A DNA stretch of 64,000 bases from Denitratimonas sp037478135 (lineage in GTDB: Bacteria > Pseudomonadota > Gammaproteobacteria > Xanthomonadales > Xanthomonadaceae). The position numbers and the translations under genes were made by a program. The stretch covers positions 1 through 64,000 of the forward strand of contig NZ_JBBHDV010000005.1 in the NCBI RefSeq assembly GCF_037478135.1, written 5' to 3'. Positions 32,372 through 41,030 of the stretch are shown here, one piece after another; the first letter of the stretch is position 1, and each line of letters opens with the position of its first letter. The notes below the pieces were generated by a model. The model was not told the DNA's origin and did no database searches. It saw only the letters and a list, made by a program, of their open reading frames with translations.

Positions 32372-33673
32372 TCAAAGCCTCGCCTCCACCGCGTCACGCG
32401 GCAGCAGGTATTTCACGTCGAAGACGATGCCGTCGGGTTTGAGCAGGGCGCGGATGCCGTCTGCGCCCAGTTCGCGGAATTGGCGGTGGGCGACGGCGAT
32501 CAGTACGGCGTCGTAGTGGCCGGGTTCGGGTTGGGCGATGGGTTCGATGCCGCATTCGGCCTGGCATTGGGCCGCGTCCACCCAGGGATCGTAGGCGTCC
32601 ACCTGTGCGTGGCAGTCGCGCAGTTCGGCGATCACGCCGGCGACCTGGCTGTTGCGCAGGTCCGGGCAGTTTTCCTTGAAGGTGACGCCCATCACTAGAA
32701 CACGCGCACCCACGGTGCTGATCCGCGCTTTTGCCATCGCGCGCAGCAGGCGTGCTACCACGCGGCTGGCCATGCCGTCGTTGATGCGGCGCGCGGCCAT
32801 CACCAGTTCCGGGTGGTAGCCGGCTTCCTGCGCCTTGTGGATCAGGTAGTACGGATCCACGCCGATGCAGTGGCCGCCGACCAGGCCGGGGCGGAACGGC
32901 AGGAAGTTCCATTTGGTGCCGGCCGCTTCCAGCACGGCCTCGGTGTCCATGCCCAGGCGCGCGAACATGCCGGCGAATTCGTTCATCAGCGCGATATTGA
33001 CGTCGCGCTGGGTGTTTTCGATGGCCTTGGCGGCCTCGGCGGTGCGGATGTCCGGGGCCAGATGTGTGCCGGCGCTGATGATGCGCCGGTACAGCGCATC
33101 GACGAAGTCCGCAGCCTCCGGCGTGGAGCCGGAGGTGACCTTGACGATATCCGGCAGGCGCCGGGTCTGGTCGCCGGGATTGATCCGTTCCGGGCTGTAG
33201 CCGACGAAGAAATCGCGGTTGAACTTCAGCCCGGAGATTTCCTCCAGCACCGGCACGCAGACTTCCTCGGTGGCGCCGGGGTAAACGGTGGATTCGAACA
33301 CCACGACATTGCCGGGCCGCAGCGCGCGCGCCACCGATTCGCTGGCGGAAATCAATGGCGAAAGATCGGGCCATTTGTGCCGCGTGACCGGTGTCGGCAC
33401 CGCGACGATGAACACATCGTGCCCGGCGAGCGCGGCCGGATCGTCGGACAGGTGCAGTTTTTCCAGCCAGGGCTGGTCTTCCGCGCCGGTTTCGCCGGTG
33501 CTGTCGTGGCCGGCGGCCAGTGCGCGGATGCGGGCACGGTCCAGATCCAGGCCGAAGGTGTGGAACTGGCGCGCGAAAGCCAGCGCCAGCGGCAGACCGA
33601 CGTAGCCCAGGCCGACGATGGCGATGCGGGCGGAATCGAGCGCGGGAAGCGGGGAAATCGAAGGCGTATTCAC
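32372..33673 (-). CDS. tviB: Nucleotide-sugar dehydrogenase (TviB/WbpA family)
   Basis: A 433-residue UDP-sugar 6-dehydrogenase of the long TviB/WbpA type, which oxidises UDP-GlcNAc or UDP-GalNAc to the uronic acid for surface polysaccharides. The NAD site is 'IVGLGYVGLPLA' (~19-30). The central 'AKAIENTQRDVNIALMNE' and the catalytic Cys in 'GGHCIGVDPYYL' are conserved, and the C-terminal UDP-binding part has 'GVTFKENCPDLRNS'. It stands alone, its 3' end facing the integron array. Substrate choice is inferred from family resemblance, and 'tviB' is a family name rather than a proven role. Distinct from the short Ugd at 47367. Confidence 0.85.
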   Translation of the reverse strand: MNTPSISPLPALDSARIAIVGLGYVGLPLALAFARQFHTFGLDLDRARIRALAAGHDSTGETGAEDQPWLEKLHLSDDPAALAGHDVFIVAVPTPVTRHKWPDLSPLISASESVARALRPGNVVVFESTVYPGATEEVCVPVLEEISGLKFNRDFFVGYSPERINPGDQTRRLPDIVKVTSGSTPEAADFVDALYRRIISAGTHLAPDIRTAEAAKAIENTQRDVNIALMNEFAGMFARLGMDTEAVLEAAGTKWNFLPFRPGLVGGHCIGVDPYYLIHKAQEAGYHPELVMAARRINDGMASRVVARLLRAMAKARISTVGARVLVMGVTFKENCPDLRNSQVAGVIAELRDCHAQVDAYDPWVDAAQCQAECGIEPIAQPEPGHYDAVLIAVAHRQFRELGADGIRALLKPDGIVFDVKYLLPRDAVEARL

Positions 33674-33900
33674 GTTGTCATTGTGTCACGTCAGGCTGCC
33701 GCCAGAAGCGCCTGGACGGCATCGCGGGCGCGCCGCTTGTCACATTGCGACACGATCGCGCATTGCCGATCCGGCACACTCCGGCGATCATGCCCGCCCG
33801 TGTGCTCCGCGCACAGCGCCGGTCCGGCGCCTGACAACCGCTGCGGCAGGGGCCGCACGGCGCCACCTTGCACCTGTCCTTTCAACCCCGGGAGATGCCA

Positions 33901-34908
33901 ATGACGATCCTGCTGCGCCTGTTGCTGGCGGCCATCGTGCTGGCCGTGCCGCTGTCCGGGCAGGCACGCGACATCCGGCTGTTGAATGTCTCCTACGACC
34001 CCACGCGCGAACTGTTCCGCGACATCAACGAAAGCTTCGCCGCGCACTGGCTGGAGAAGACCGGCGACACCGTGCGGGTGCAGGCGTCGCATGGCGGTTC
34101 CGGCAAGCAGGCGCGTTCGGTGATCGACGGGCTGCCGGCCGATGTGGTGACGCTGGCGCTGGGCTACGACATCGATGCCATCGCCGCGCACGGCCGCAGG
34201 TTGTCGCCGGACTGGCAGCAGCGCCTGCCGTTCAACAGCACGCCGTTCACGTCGACCATCGTGTTTCTGGTGCGCGCCGGCAATCCGAAGGACATCCACG
34301 ATTGGGGCGATCTGGCACGCGAAGGCGTGCGCGTGGTGACACCCAATCCCAAGACCTCCGGCGGTGCGCGCTGGAACCATCTGGCCGCCTACGCCTGGGC
34401 GCTGCGCGAGCACGACGGCGATGCGCAAGCCGCGCAACGCTGGATCGGCACGCTGTACCGCAACGTGCCGGTGCTGGATACCGGCGCGCGCGGCGCCACC
34501 ACTACCTTCGTGCAGCGCGGCATCGGCGATGTGCTGATCACTTGGGAAAACGAGGCCCACCTGGCCTTGCGCGAACTGGGCGCGGATGCGTTGGAGATCG
34601 TCACGCCCTCACTGTCGATCCTGGCCGAACCGCCGGTCGCGGTGGTGGATCGCGTGGTCAAGCGCAAGCAGACCGAAGCGGTGGCGCAGGCCTATCTGGA
34701 ATACCTCTACAGCGCCGAGGGCCAGCGCATCGCGGCCCGTCATTTCTACCGCCCGCGCCATTCCGAATATGCCGATCCGGCCGATATGGCGCGGTTCGAT
34801 ACGCTTGAGATGGTCACGATTGCCGATTTCGGTGGCTGGGCTGCCGCGCATCAGGCCCACTTCGCCGAAGGCGGGCTGTTCGACCGGATCTACACGGCGC
34901 CGCGATGA
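33901..34908 (+). CDS. sbp: Sulfate-binding periplasmic protein
   Basis: A 335-residue sulfate/thiosulfate-binding protein with a Sec signal ('MTILLRLLLAAIVLAVPLS', cleavage near 'GQA-RDI'). Family signatures are 'LLNVSYDPTRELF', 'QASHGGSGKQARSVIDGL', 'NPKTSGGARWNHLAAYAWA' and 'LITWENEAHLA'. It delivers sulfate to the CysTWA permease for cysteine synthesis. A GGGAG Shine-Dalgarno 6 nt upstream supports ATG 33901 rather than the longer frame. First gene of a four-gene operon. Confidence 0.95.
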   Translation: MTILLRLLLAAIVLAVPLSGQARDIRLLNVSYDPTRELFRDINESFAAHWLEKTGDTVRVQASHGGSGKQARSVIDGLPADVVTLALGYDIDAIAAHGRRLSPDWQQRLPFNSTPFTSTIVFLVRAGNPKDIHDWGDLAREGVRVVTPNPKTSGGARWNHLAAYAWALREHDGDAQAAQRWIGTLYRNVPVLDTGARGATTTFVQRGIGDVLITWENEAHLALRELGADALEIVTPSLSILAEPPVAVVDRVVKRKQTEAVAQAYLEYLYSAEGQRIAARHFYRPRHSEYADPADMARFDTLEMVTIADFGGWAAAHQAHFAEGGLFDRIYTAPR

Positions 34909-34942
34909 TGCCGCCACGCCTGCCATCGCCCTGGATTCACGC

Positions 34943-35800
34943 ATGGACGCACGAAGCGTGAGCACGCCGCGTTGGCGCAGGCGCCGGGTGCTGCCCGGCT
35001 TCGGCCTGACGCTGGGTTACACCCTGACGTGGCTGGCGCTGATCGTGCTGATTCCGCTGGCCGGCGTGTTCCTGAAAGCCGCCGAGCTGGGCTGGAGTGG
35101 GCTGTGGGCGGTGTGGACCGATCCGCGCGTGCTGTCCGCACTCAAACTCAGCTTCGGCACCGCGCTGGCGGCGGCTGCGTTCAACGCGGTGATGGGCACG
35201 CTGGTGGCCTGGGTGCTGGTGCGCTACCGCTTCCCCGGCCGGCGCCTGCTGGATGCAATGATCGACCTGCCCTTCGCCCTGCCCACCGCCGTGGCCGGCA
35301 TCGCGCTGACCGCGCTGTATTCGGGCAACGGCTGGATCGGGCGCTGGCTGGAGCCGTATGGCATCAAGGTCGCCTACGCGCCGCTGGGCATCGTGGTGGC
35401 GCTGGTGTTCATCGGGCTGCCTTTCGTGGTGCGCTCGGTGCAGCCGGTGCTCAGCGAAGCTTCGGTGGAGCTGGAAGAAGCCGCCGCCTCGCTTGGTGCC
35501 AGCCGCTGGCAGACGGCGCTGCGGGTCAATCTGCCGACGCTGGCGCCTTCGATCCTGACCGGTTTCGCGCTGGCATTCGCGCGCGCGGTGGGCGAATACG
35601 GCTCGGTGATCTTCATCGCCGGCAATATTCCGTATGTGAGCGAGATCGCGCCGCTGCTGATCGTGATCAAGCTGGAGGAATTCGATTACCCCGCCGCCAC
35701 CGCCGTGGCCGCCGCGATGCTGCTGCTGGCGTTCGCGCTGCTGCTGGCGATCAACCTGCTGCAAGCCTGGAGCATGCGACACCGTGCCGCAGTCCACTGA
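34943..35800 (+). CDS. cysT: Sulfate ABC transporter permease CysT
   Basis: A 285-residue inner-membrane permease (CysT/CysU) with about six hydrophobic helices and the ABC-permease EAA loop 'EEAAASLGASRWQTALRVNL'. Also typical are 'DLPFALPTAVAGIAL' and 'GEYGSVIFIAGNIP'. It pairs with CysW to form the sulfate channel. The frame stays open further upstream inside sbp; I took ATG 34943, 35 bp after the sbp stop. GTG 34958 is an alternative. It overlaps cysW by 17 bp. Confidence 0.9.
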   Translation: MDARSVSTPRWRRRRVLPGFGLTLGYTLTWLALIVLIPLAGVFLKAAELGWSGLWAVWTDPRVLSALKLSFGTALAAAAFNAVMGTLVAWVLVRYRFPGRRLLDAMIDLPFALPTAVAGIALTALYSGNGWIGRWLEPYGIKVAYAPLGIVVALVFIGLPFVVRSVQPVLSEASVELEEAAASLGASRWQTALRVNLPTLAPSILTGFALAFARAVGEYGSVIFIAGNIPYVSEIAPLLIVIKLEEFDYPAATAVAAAMLLLAFALLLAINLLQAWSMRHRAAVH

Positions 35801-36662
35801 CACCCAGCCATTGCGCGTACCGCGCCCGCCCACCAGCGATCCGCCATGGGTGCGGCGCGGGCTGATCGCGTTGGCGGTGCTGTTCCTGGCCAGCTTCGTG
35901 CTGCTGCCGCTGGTGCTGGTGTTCGCCGAGGCGTTGCGCCACGGCGTGGGCACCTTCATGCAGGCGCTGGTGGAACCGGATGCGCTGGCCGCGATCCGGC
36001 TGACGCTGCTGGTCGCGGCAATCGCGATTCCCGCCAACCTGGTGTTCGGTATCTGCGCTGCCTGGGCAATTGCCAAATTCCAGTTCCCCGGCAAGCAGAT
36101 CCTGGTAACGCTGATCGATCTGCCGTTCTCGGTGTCGCCGGTGGTGGCCGGCTTGATCTATCTGCTGATGTTCGGCGCGCAGGGCTGGCTCGGGCCGTGG
36201 CTGGACGAGCACGACATCCAGATCGTGTTCGCGGTGCCGGGCATCGTGCTGGCGACGATCTTCGTGACCTTTCCGTTCATCGCGCGCGAGCTGATTCCGC
36301 TGATGGCCGAACAGGGCAGCGACGACGAGCAGGCCGCGCTCAGCCTCGGTGCTTCGGGCTGGCGCACCTTCATCGCGGTGACGCTGCCGAATATCCGCTG
36401 GGCACTGCTGTACGGCGTGCTGCTGTGCACCGCGCGCGCGATGGGCGAATTTGGCGCGGTCAGCATCCTGTCCGGCCACATCCGCGGCCTGACCAATACC
36501 CTGCCGCTGCACGTGGAAATCCTCTACAACGAATACAACTTCGCCGCCGCCTTCGCCGTGGCCTCGCTGCTGGCGCTGCTGGCACTGGTCACGCTGGGGC
36601 TGAAATCGGCGCTGGAATGGCGCCTGGACAGCGAACGCGGCGCCGCCGGGCGCCGGGAGTAA
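35784..36662 (+). CDS. cysW: Sulfate ABC transporter permease CysW
   Basis: A 292-residue second permease of the sulfate importer. The hydrophobic helices include 'LIALAVLFLASFVLLPLVLV' and 'LPFSVSPVVAGLIYLLMFG', and the EAA loop is 'DEQAALSLGASGWRTFIAVT', followed by 'GEFGAVSILSGHIRG', a CysW hallmark. The GTG start lies within the end of cysT; cysA follows after 6 bp. Confidence 0.92.
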   Translation: MPQSTDTQPLRVPRPPTSDPPWVRRGLIALAVLFLASFVLLPLVLVFAEALRHGVGTFMQALVEPDALAAIRLTLLVAAIAIPANLVFGICAAWAIAKFQFPGKQILVTLIDLPFSVSPVVAGLIYLLMFGAQGWLGPWLDEHDIQIVFAVPGIVLATIFVTFPFIARELIPLMAEQGSDDEQAALSLGASGWRTFIAVTLPNIRWALLYGVLLCTARAMGEFGAVSILSGHIRGLTNTLPLHVEILYNEYNFAAAFAVASLLALLALVTLGLKSALEWRLDSERGAAGRRE

Positions 36663-36668
36663 CCGCCT

Positions 36669-37706
36669 ATGGATATCCGGATCGAAAACCTCTGCAAGCG
36701 CTTCGGCAACACGCACGCGCTGGACCAGGTGAACCTGTCGCTGCAAAGCGGCGAACTGGTCGCCCTGCTTGGCCCCTCCGGCTCGGGCAAGACCACGCTG
36801 CTGCGCAGCATCGCCGGGCTCGAATTCCCCGACAGCGGCCGCATCCTGTTCAACGGCAACGATGCGCTGCACCTGACCGTGCAGCAGCGTCGCATCGGTT
36901 TCGTATTCCAGCATTACGCGCTGTTCGCACATATGAACGTGCTCGACAACGTCGCCTTCGGCCTGCGCTGCAAGCCGCGACGCGAGCGCATGAGCCGCGC
37001 GGCGATGCGCGAACACGCGCAGGCGCTGCTGGATACCGTGCAACTTTCCGAACTGGGCCAGCGTTACCCACACCAGCTTTCCGGCGGCCAGCGCCAGCGC
37101 GTGGCATTGGCGCGCGCGATGGCCATCGACCCGACCCTGCTGCTGCTGGACGAACCCTTCGGCGCGCTCGATGCCAAGGTGCGCGGCGAACTGCGCGCCT
37201 GGCTGCGCCGCATCCACGATGAAACCGGCTACACCACGCTGTTCGTCACCCACGACCAGGAAGAAGCCATCGAACTGGCCGACCGCATCGTGGTGTTCAA
37301 CCAGGGCCATATCGAACAGGTCGGCACCCCGGACGAGGTCTACGACCAGCCCTGCAACGCCTTCGTGTTCGATTTCCTCGGGCGCGGCAACCGCATCCAT
37401 GGCGAGTTCTCGGCCGACGGCTTCATTCCGCGCGGCACCGAACTGCGCCTGCCGGCCCGCCATGCCGCCGGCGAAGGTCACATCCTCGTACGCCCGCACG
37501 ATTACAGCCTCGCCGATGCCGGCCAAGGCTTGAATGGCCGCGTTCGCAGCCGACGCCGCATTGGCGGCCGCATCACGCTGGAACTGGATGTGGAACATCA
37601 GCCCGAAGTGATAGAGCTGGACCTTCCCTACGACCTTGGTCCCTCCGCACCGCAGAACGGCGAACACATCGGTGTGGTGCCGACGCGCTATCACGTGCTG
37701 GATTGA
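36669..37706 (+). CDS. cysA: Sulfate ABC transporter ATPase CysA
   Basis: A 345-residue ATPase that powers sulfate uptake. Walker A 'GPSGSGKT' is at 35-42, the Q-loop in 'FVFQHYALFAHM', signature 'LSGGQRQR' near 135, Walker B 'LLLLDEPFGALD' and the switch His in 'FVTHDQEEA'. The C-terminal ~110 residues form the regulatory TOBE-like domain ('GHILVRPHDYSL'). It closes the sbp-cysT-cysW-cysA operon. Confidence 0.95.
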   Translation: MDIRIENLCKRFGNTHALDQVNLSLQSGELVALLGPSGSGKTTLLRSIAGLEFPDSGRILFNGNDALHLTVQQRRIGFVFQHYALFAHMNVLDNVAFGLRCKPRRERMSRAAMREHAQALLDTVQLSELGQRYPHQLSGGQRQRVALARAMAIDPTLLLLDEPFGALDAKVRGELRAWLRRIHDETGYTTLFVTHDQEEAIELADRIVVFNQGHIEQVGTPDEVYDQPCNAFVFDFLGRGNRIHGEFSADGFIPRGTELRLPARHAAGEGHILVRPHDYSLADAGQGLNGRVRSRRRIGGRITLELDVEHQPEVIELDLPYDLGPSAPQNGEHIGVVPTRYHVLD

Positions 37707-37874
37707 GGTCGCAGCATCGCGGCTGCATCATGACGTTGGGGTTCCCCCGGATTACGTCCGGGGTCATCTCCAACCCATGTGCTTCCCCGCCAACCCATGC
37801 ACTTCCTTCGCACCGCGCAGATCGGCATAGGTCGGGCTGAGCAAAGCGATGCCCGACAGGCAGCCGGTTTCGAT

Positions 37875-38540
37875 TCACCAGCCTCGCCGCCGCAGCGCGA
37901 CCAGCGCCGCCAGCACGAACCAACCCAGATACACCGCCAGGATCAAACGCTGCGCATGGCCCGGCTGCCCGGCCAGCGCCGGCACCAGTTGCTGCGGCGG
38001 CTGCACCAGAAACACCAGCAGCAAGGCCGCCAGCGCCGGCCCGACGCGCGTCAACATGCGCCAGCGCGGCGCACGCCGCAGGCTGGCGGCGACGAACATG
38101 GCGCCGGCCATCAACCCCAGCAACGCGAACGCCAAGGCCGAGGCATGGCGCTGCGATGTGGCCGCATCCAGTTCGGCAGGATCGAACGCGAACACGCCCT
38201 GCGCCGCGAACGCCAGCGCCGACACCATCAGCAAACCGGTGCCCAGCCGCCCGCCGCGCGCCGCGCCATCGCGCTGCATGCCGCGTTCCAATGCGATCAC
38301 GAACAGCAGCAGCACCACTCCCGTCACGATGTAGCCCAGCAGGTTGAACCACCCCGCGCCCGGCGCACCGACCGCACCCAGCATCGACAGCGACTGCGTG
38401 GCCGGCACATAAGCCTCGCGCCAGGCGCCGGCCAGCAACGCCACCAGCACGAACCACAACGGCCCGAACCAGCCGCCATGCAGCATCAGGTGCCAGAAGC
38501 CGGCGGCCGGCCGGTTCGATATCGCAGGTTCGCTCTGCAT
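37875..38540 (-). CDS. DUF998 membrane protein
   Basis: A 221-residue protein with six to seven predicted transmembrane helices, including 'LWFVLVALLAGAW' and 'LLGYIVTGVVLLLFVIAL'. It has the DUF998 pattern of 'S.LGA.GAPGAGWFN'. The family has no established function. ATG 38540 is preferred over a frame start at 38591, which would run into the divergent thioredoxin gene's leader. It faces cysA tail to tail. Confidence 0.75.
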   Translation of the reverse strand: MQSEPAISNRPAAGFWHLMLHGGWFGPLWFVLVALLAGAWREAYVPATQSLSMLGAVGAPGAGWFNLLGYIVTGVVLLLFVIALERGMQRDGAARGGRLGTGLLMVSALAFAAQGVFAFDPAELDAATSQRHASALAFALLGLMAGAMFVAASLRRAPRWRMLTRVGPALAALLLVFLVQPPQQLVPALAGQPGHAQRLILAVYLGWFVLAALVALRRRGW

Positions 38541-38665
38541 CGTTAGATGGTCCAATGCGCGCTTGGATGGGGCCGCGATCTTGCCTTGCATCGGCGCCAG
38601 TCGCCACCATGTTGGGCTTCATCCCTTCAGCCAGCCGCGCACCCGCGCGAACGCAGGAACCCCGC

Positions 38666-39535
38666 ATGCCCAGCAACTCCCCTTCCAACGCCCCCAGCCA
38701 TGTATTCGATGTCACCACCGAAGGCTTCCAGACCGATGTGCTGGAAAAATCCCTGACCACCCCGGTCCTGCTGGATTTCTGGGCAGAGTGGTGCGGCCCG
38801 TGCAAGCAGTTCGGGCCGCTGCTGGAAAAGCTCGCCGCCGAATACAACGGCGCTTTCCTGCTCGCCAAGGTCGATGTCGACGCGCAGCAGCAACTGGCCG
38901 GCTACTTCCAGATCCGCTCGGTGCCCACGGTGATGCTGGTCAATGATGGACAGGTCATCGACGGTTTCCCCGGCGTCATTGCCGAAGGCCAGCTGCGCCA
39001 GTTCCTGGCCCAGCACGGCATTGAACCGGGCGCGCCGGCCGAACCGGAAGAGGCCGCCCCGCCGACCCCGGCCGAGGATGTCGCTCGACTGCGCGCCGAA
39101 AGCGCCGCCAAGCCGGACGATGACAGCCTGCGCCTGGATCTGGCATTGGCGCTGGCACGCAACGGCGATACCGGCGAAGCCTCGCAACTGCTCGATGCCC
39201 TGCCCGCCAACCTCGGCACCGACGAGCGTGCACGCAATGCTGGCGTGCTGATCGCCAACGCCGCCGCGCTGCAGGACGCACCGGCCCGCGCCGAACTGGA
39301 ACGCCGTATCGCCGCCAACCCGGCCGATCTCACCGCGCGTCACCTGCTTGGCCTGCGCCTGCTCGGTGATGGCGAAGCCGAAGCGGCACTGGAGCAGTTT
39401 CTCGAAATGCTGCGGCGCGACCGCAACTTCGAGGACGGCCTGCCACGGCGCGCTCTGACCCAGGCCTTCGATGTCATCACCGACGCCGAACTGGTGGCGC
39501 GCTACCGCCGCCAGATGGCGCTGATGATGTTCTGA
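38666..39535 (+). CDS. cnoX: Thioredoxin-TPR chaperedoxin (CnoX/YbbN type)
   Basis: A 289-residue protein with an N-terminal thioredoxin fold, active site WCGPC (42-46), 'KVDVDAQQQLAGYFQIRSVPT' split over the cis-Pro loop, and a C-terminal TPR-like region from about residue 140. This matches CnoX (YbbN), which protects unfolded proteins under oxidative stress and hands them to chaperonins. Unlike E. coli YbbN (SxxC), it keeps both Cys, so it should be redox-active. ATG 38666 follows CGCAGGAACC. Confidence 0.85.
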   Translation: MPSNSPSNAPSHVFDVTTEGFQTDVLEKSLTTPVLLDFWAEWCGPCKQFGPLLEKLAAEYNGAFLLAKVDVDAQQQLAGYFQIRSVPTVMLVNDGQVIDGFPGVIAEGQLRQFLAQHGIEPGAPAEPEEAAPPTPAEDVARLRAESAAKPDDDSLRLDLALALARNGDTGEASQLLDALPANLGTDERARNAGVLIANAAALQDAPARAELERRIAANPADLTARHLLGLRLLGDGEAEAALEQFLEMLRRDRNFEDGLPRRALTQAFDVITDAELVARYRRQMALMMF

Positions 39536-39593
39536 GCACACGCGACGGCGCTTGCCGCCGTCGTATCGCCGCCACGATCACGAGCCTGCACCG

Positions 39594-40067
39594 ATGACAC
39601 CCCGCCACCTGCGCCGCATCTTCAACCTGTGGCCGCCCTTCCTGTTCGCCGGCATCCGCGTGCACGAGATCGCGCCGGATTGGCGCCATGCGCGGGTGCA
39701 GCTGAAACTGGCCTGGTACAACCGCAATTACGTGCGCACCCAGTACGGCGGCAATCTGTTCTCGATGACCGATCCGTTCTGGATGATCCTGGTCATGCAC
39801 AACCTCGGGCCGGACTACGTGGTCTGGGACAAGGCCGCCGAGATCGAATTCATCGCGCCCGGCCGCGAGGATGTCTTCGCCGATTTCCAGCTGGAGTCGG
39901 CGGTACTGGACGAACTGCGCCAGGCCGCCGCCGGCGGCGACAAGGTGCTGCGCTGGTTCGACACCGAAGTGAAAACCGCCAGTGGCGAGCTCGTGGCGCG
40001 GGTACGAAAACAACTCTACGTACGCCTCAAGCCCGGCCTGCGCCCGGGCCCGGATGGAACCGCATGA
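39594..40067 (+). CDS. DUF4442 hotdog-fold protein
   Basis: A 157-residue protein of the DUF4442 group, related to acyl-CoA thioesterases. It has 'WRHARVQLKLAWYNRN' and then 'TQYGGNLFSMTDPFWMI' (the conserved hotdog helix), and a C-terminal beta sheet. Substrate unknown. It starts 59 bp after cnoX and precedes trhO closely, perhaps in one transcript. Confidence 0.75.
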   Translation: MTPRHLRRIFNLWPPFLFAGIRVHEIAPDWRHARVQLKLAWYNRNYVRTQYGGNLFSMTDPFWMILVMHNLGPDYVVWDKAAEIEFIAPGREDVFADFQLESAVLDELRQAAAGGDKVLRWFDTEVKTASGELVARVRKQLYVRLKPGLRPGPDGTA

Positions 40068-40109
40068 CGCGCCTGCCCGGGTGATGCATTGCAGGCTAGA
40101 ATTAGTCGT

Positions 40110-41030
40110 ATGAATACCACCATCGCCGCCGCGTTCTACCACTTCGCCACCCTGCCCGACTTCGCCGAAAAGCGCGCCCCGCTGCTGTCGCTGTGCGAAG
40201 CGCACAAGGTTTCCGGCACCATCCTTCTGGCCGCCGAAGGCGTCAACGGCACCATCGCCGGCACACCGGACGATGTGCGCGCGGTGCTGGATTTCCTGCG
40301 GGCCGATCCACGTCTGGCCGCGATGGAGCACAAGGAATCCCCGGCCCGGCGCGAGCCCTTCCACCGCATGAAAGTGCGCCTGAAGCGCGAAATCGTCACG
40401 CTCGGCGTTCCCGAAGTCGATGCCTCCACGCAAGCTGGCACCTATGTGGAACCTGCGGACTGGAACGCGCTGCTGGATGATCCGGACGTGGTGCTGGTGG
40501 ACACCCGCAATGATTACGAAGTGGCGATCGGCAGCTTCCCCGGCGCCTTGAATCCCGCCACCCGCAGTTTCAGTGAACTGCCCGCCTGGGTTGAACAACA
40601 CCCGGAACTGCGCGGCAAGAAGATCGCGATGTTCTGCACCGGCGGCATCCGCTGCGAGAAATCCACCGCATTGATGCGCCATCACGGTTTTGACGAGGTG
40701 TATCACCTCAAGGGCGGCATCCTCAAATATCTGGAAGCCGTGCCGGCGCAGGAAAATCGCTGGCAGGGCGAGTGTTTCGTATTCGATGAGCGCGTCTCGG
40801 TCGGCCACGGCCTGGCACAAGGGCCACATACGCTGTGCCGCTCTTGCCGACATCCGCTCGGGCCGGAGGAACGCGCTTCCTCCTTGTACGAAGAAGGCAT
40901 CGCCTGCCCGCACTGCCACCACACCCTGGATGAAACCCGACGCGCACGTCTGGCCGAGCGCCAGCGGCAAGTCACGCTGGCGGAAAAGCGCGGCCAGCGC
41001 CACGTCGGCGCACGCCCCGAGGACATGTAA
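40110..41030 (+). CDS. trhO: tRNA 5-hydroxyuridine-forming oxygenase TrhO (YceA)
   Basis: A 306-residue rhodanese-domain protein of the YceA/TrhO family, which oxidises U34 of certain tRNAs to ho5U with O2. It has an N-terminal acylphosphatase-like domain ('GTILLAAEGVNGTIAG') and a rhodanese domain with active-site Cys in 'AMFCTGGIRCEKS'. The C-terminal zinc-binding Cys pairs are in 'HTLCRSCRHPL' and 'IACPHCHHTLD'. I chose ATG 40110; a TTG start at 40089 would add seven residues without support. Confidence 0.92.
   Translation: MNTTIAAAFYHFATLPDFAEKRAPLLSLCEAHKVSGTILLAAEGVNGTIAGTPDDVRAVLDFLRADPRLAAMEHKESPARREPFHRMKVRLKREIVTLGVPEVDASTQAGTYVEPADWNALLDDPDVVLVDTRNDYEVAIGSFPGALNPATRSFSELPAWVEQHPELRGKKIAMFCTGGIRCEKSTALMRHHGFDEVYHLKGGILKYLEAVPAQENRWQGECFVFDERVSVGHGLAQGPHTLCRSCRHPLGPEERASSLYEEGIACPHCHHTLDETRRARLAERQRQVTLAEKRGQRHVGARPEDM

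Noticed and set aside
32394..33374. Alternative minus-strand frame within the TviB-type dehydrogenase gene
   Set aside because: Extremely Arg-rich composition and no homology; the other frame is a complete dehydrogenase.
35751..37694. Long minus-strand open frame (647 codons) opposite cysW/cysA
   Set aside because: It is antisense to well-conserved transporter genes, is rich in Gln, His and Arg as expected for a shadow frame in GC-rich DNA, and matches no family.
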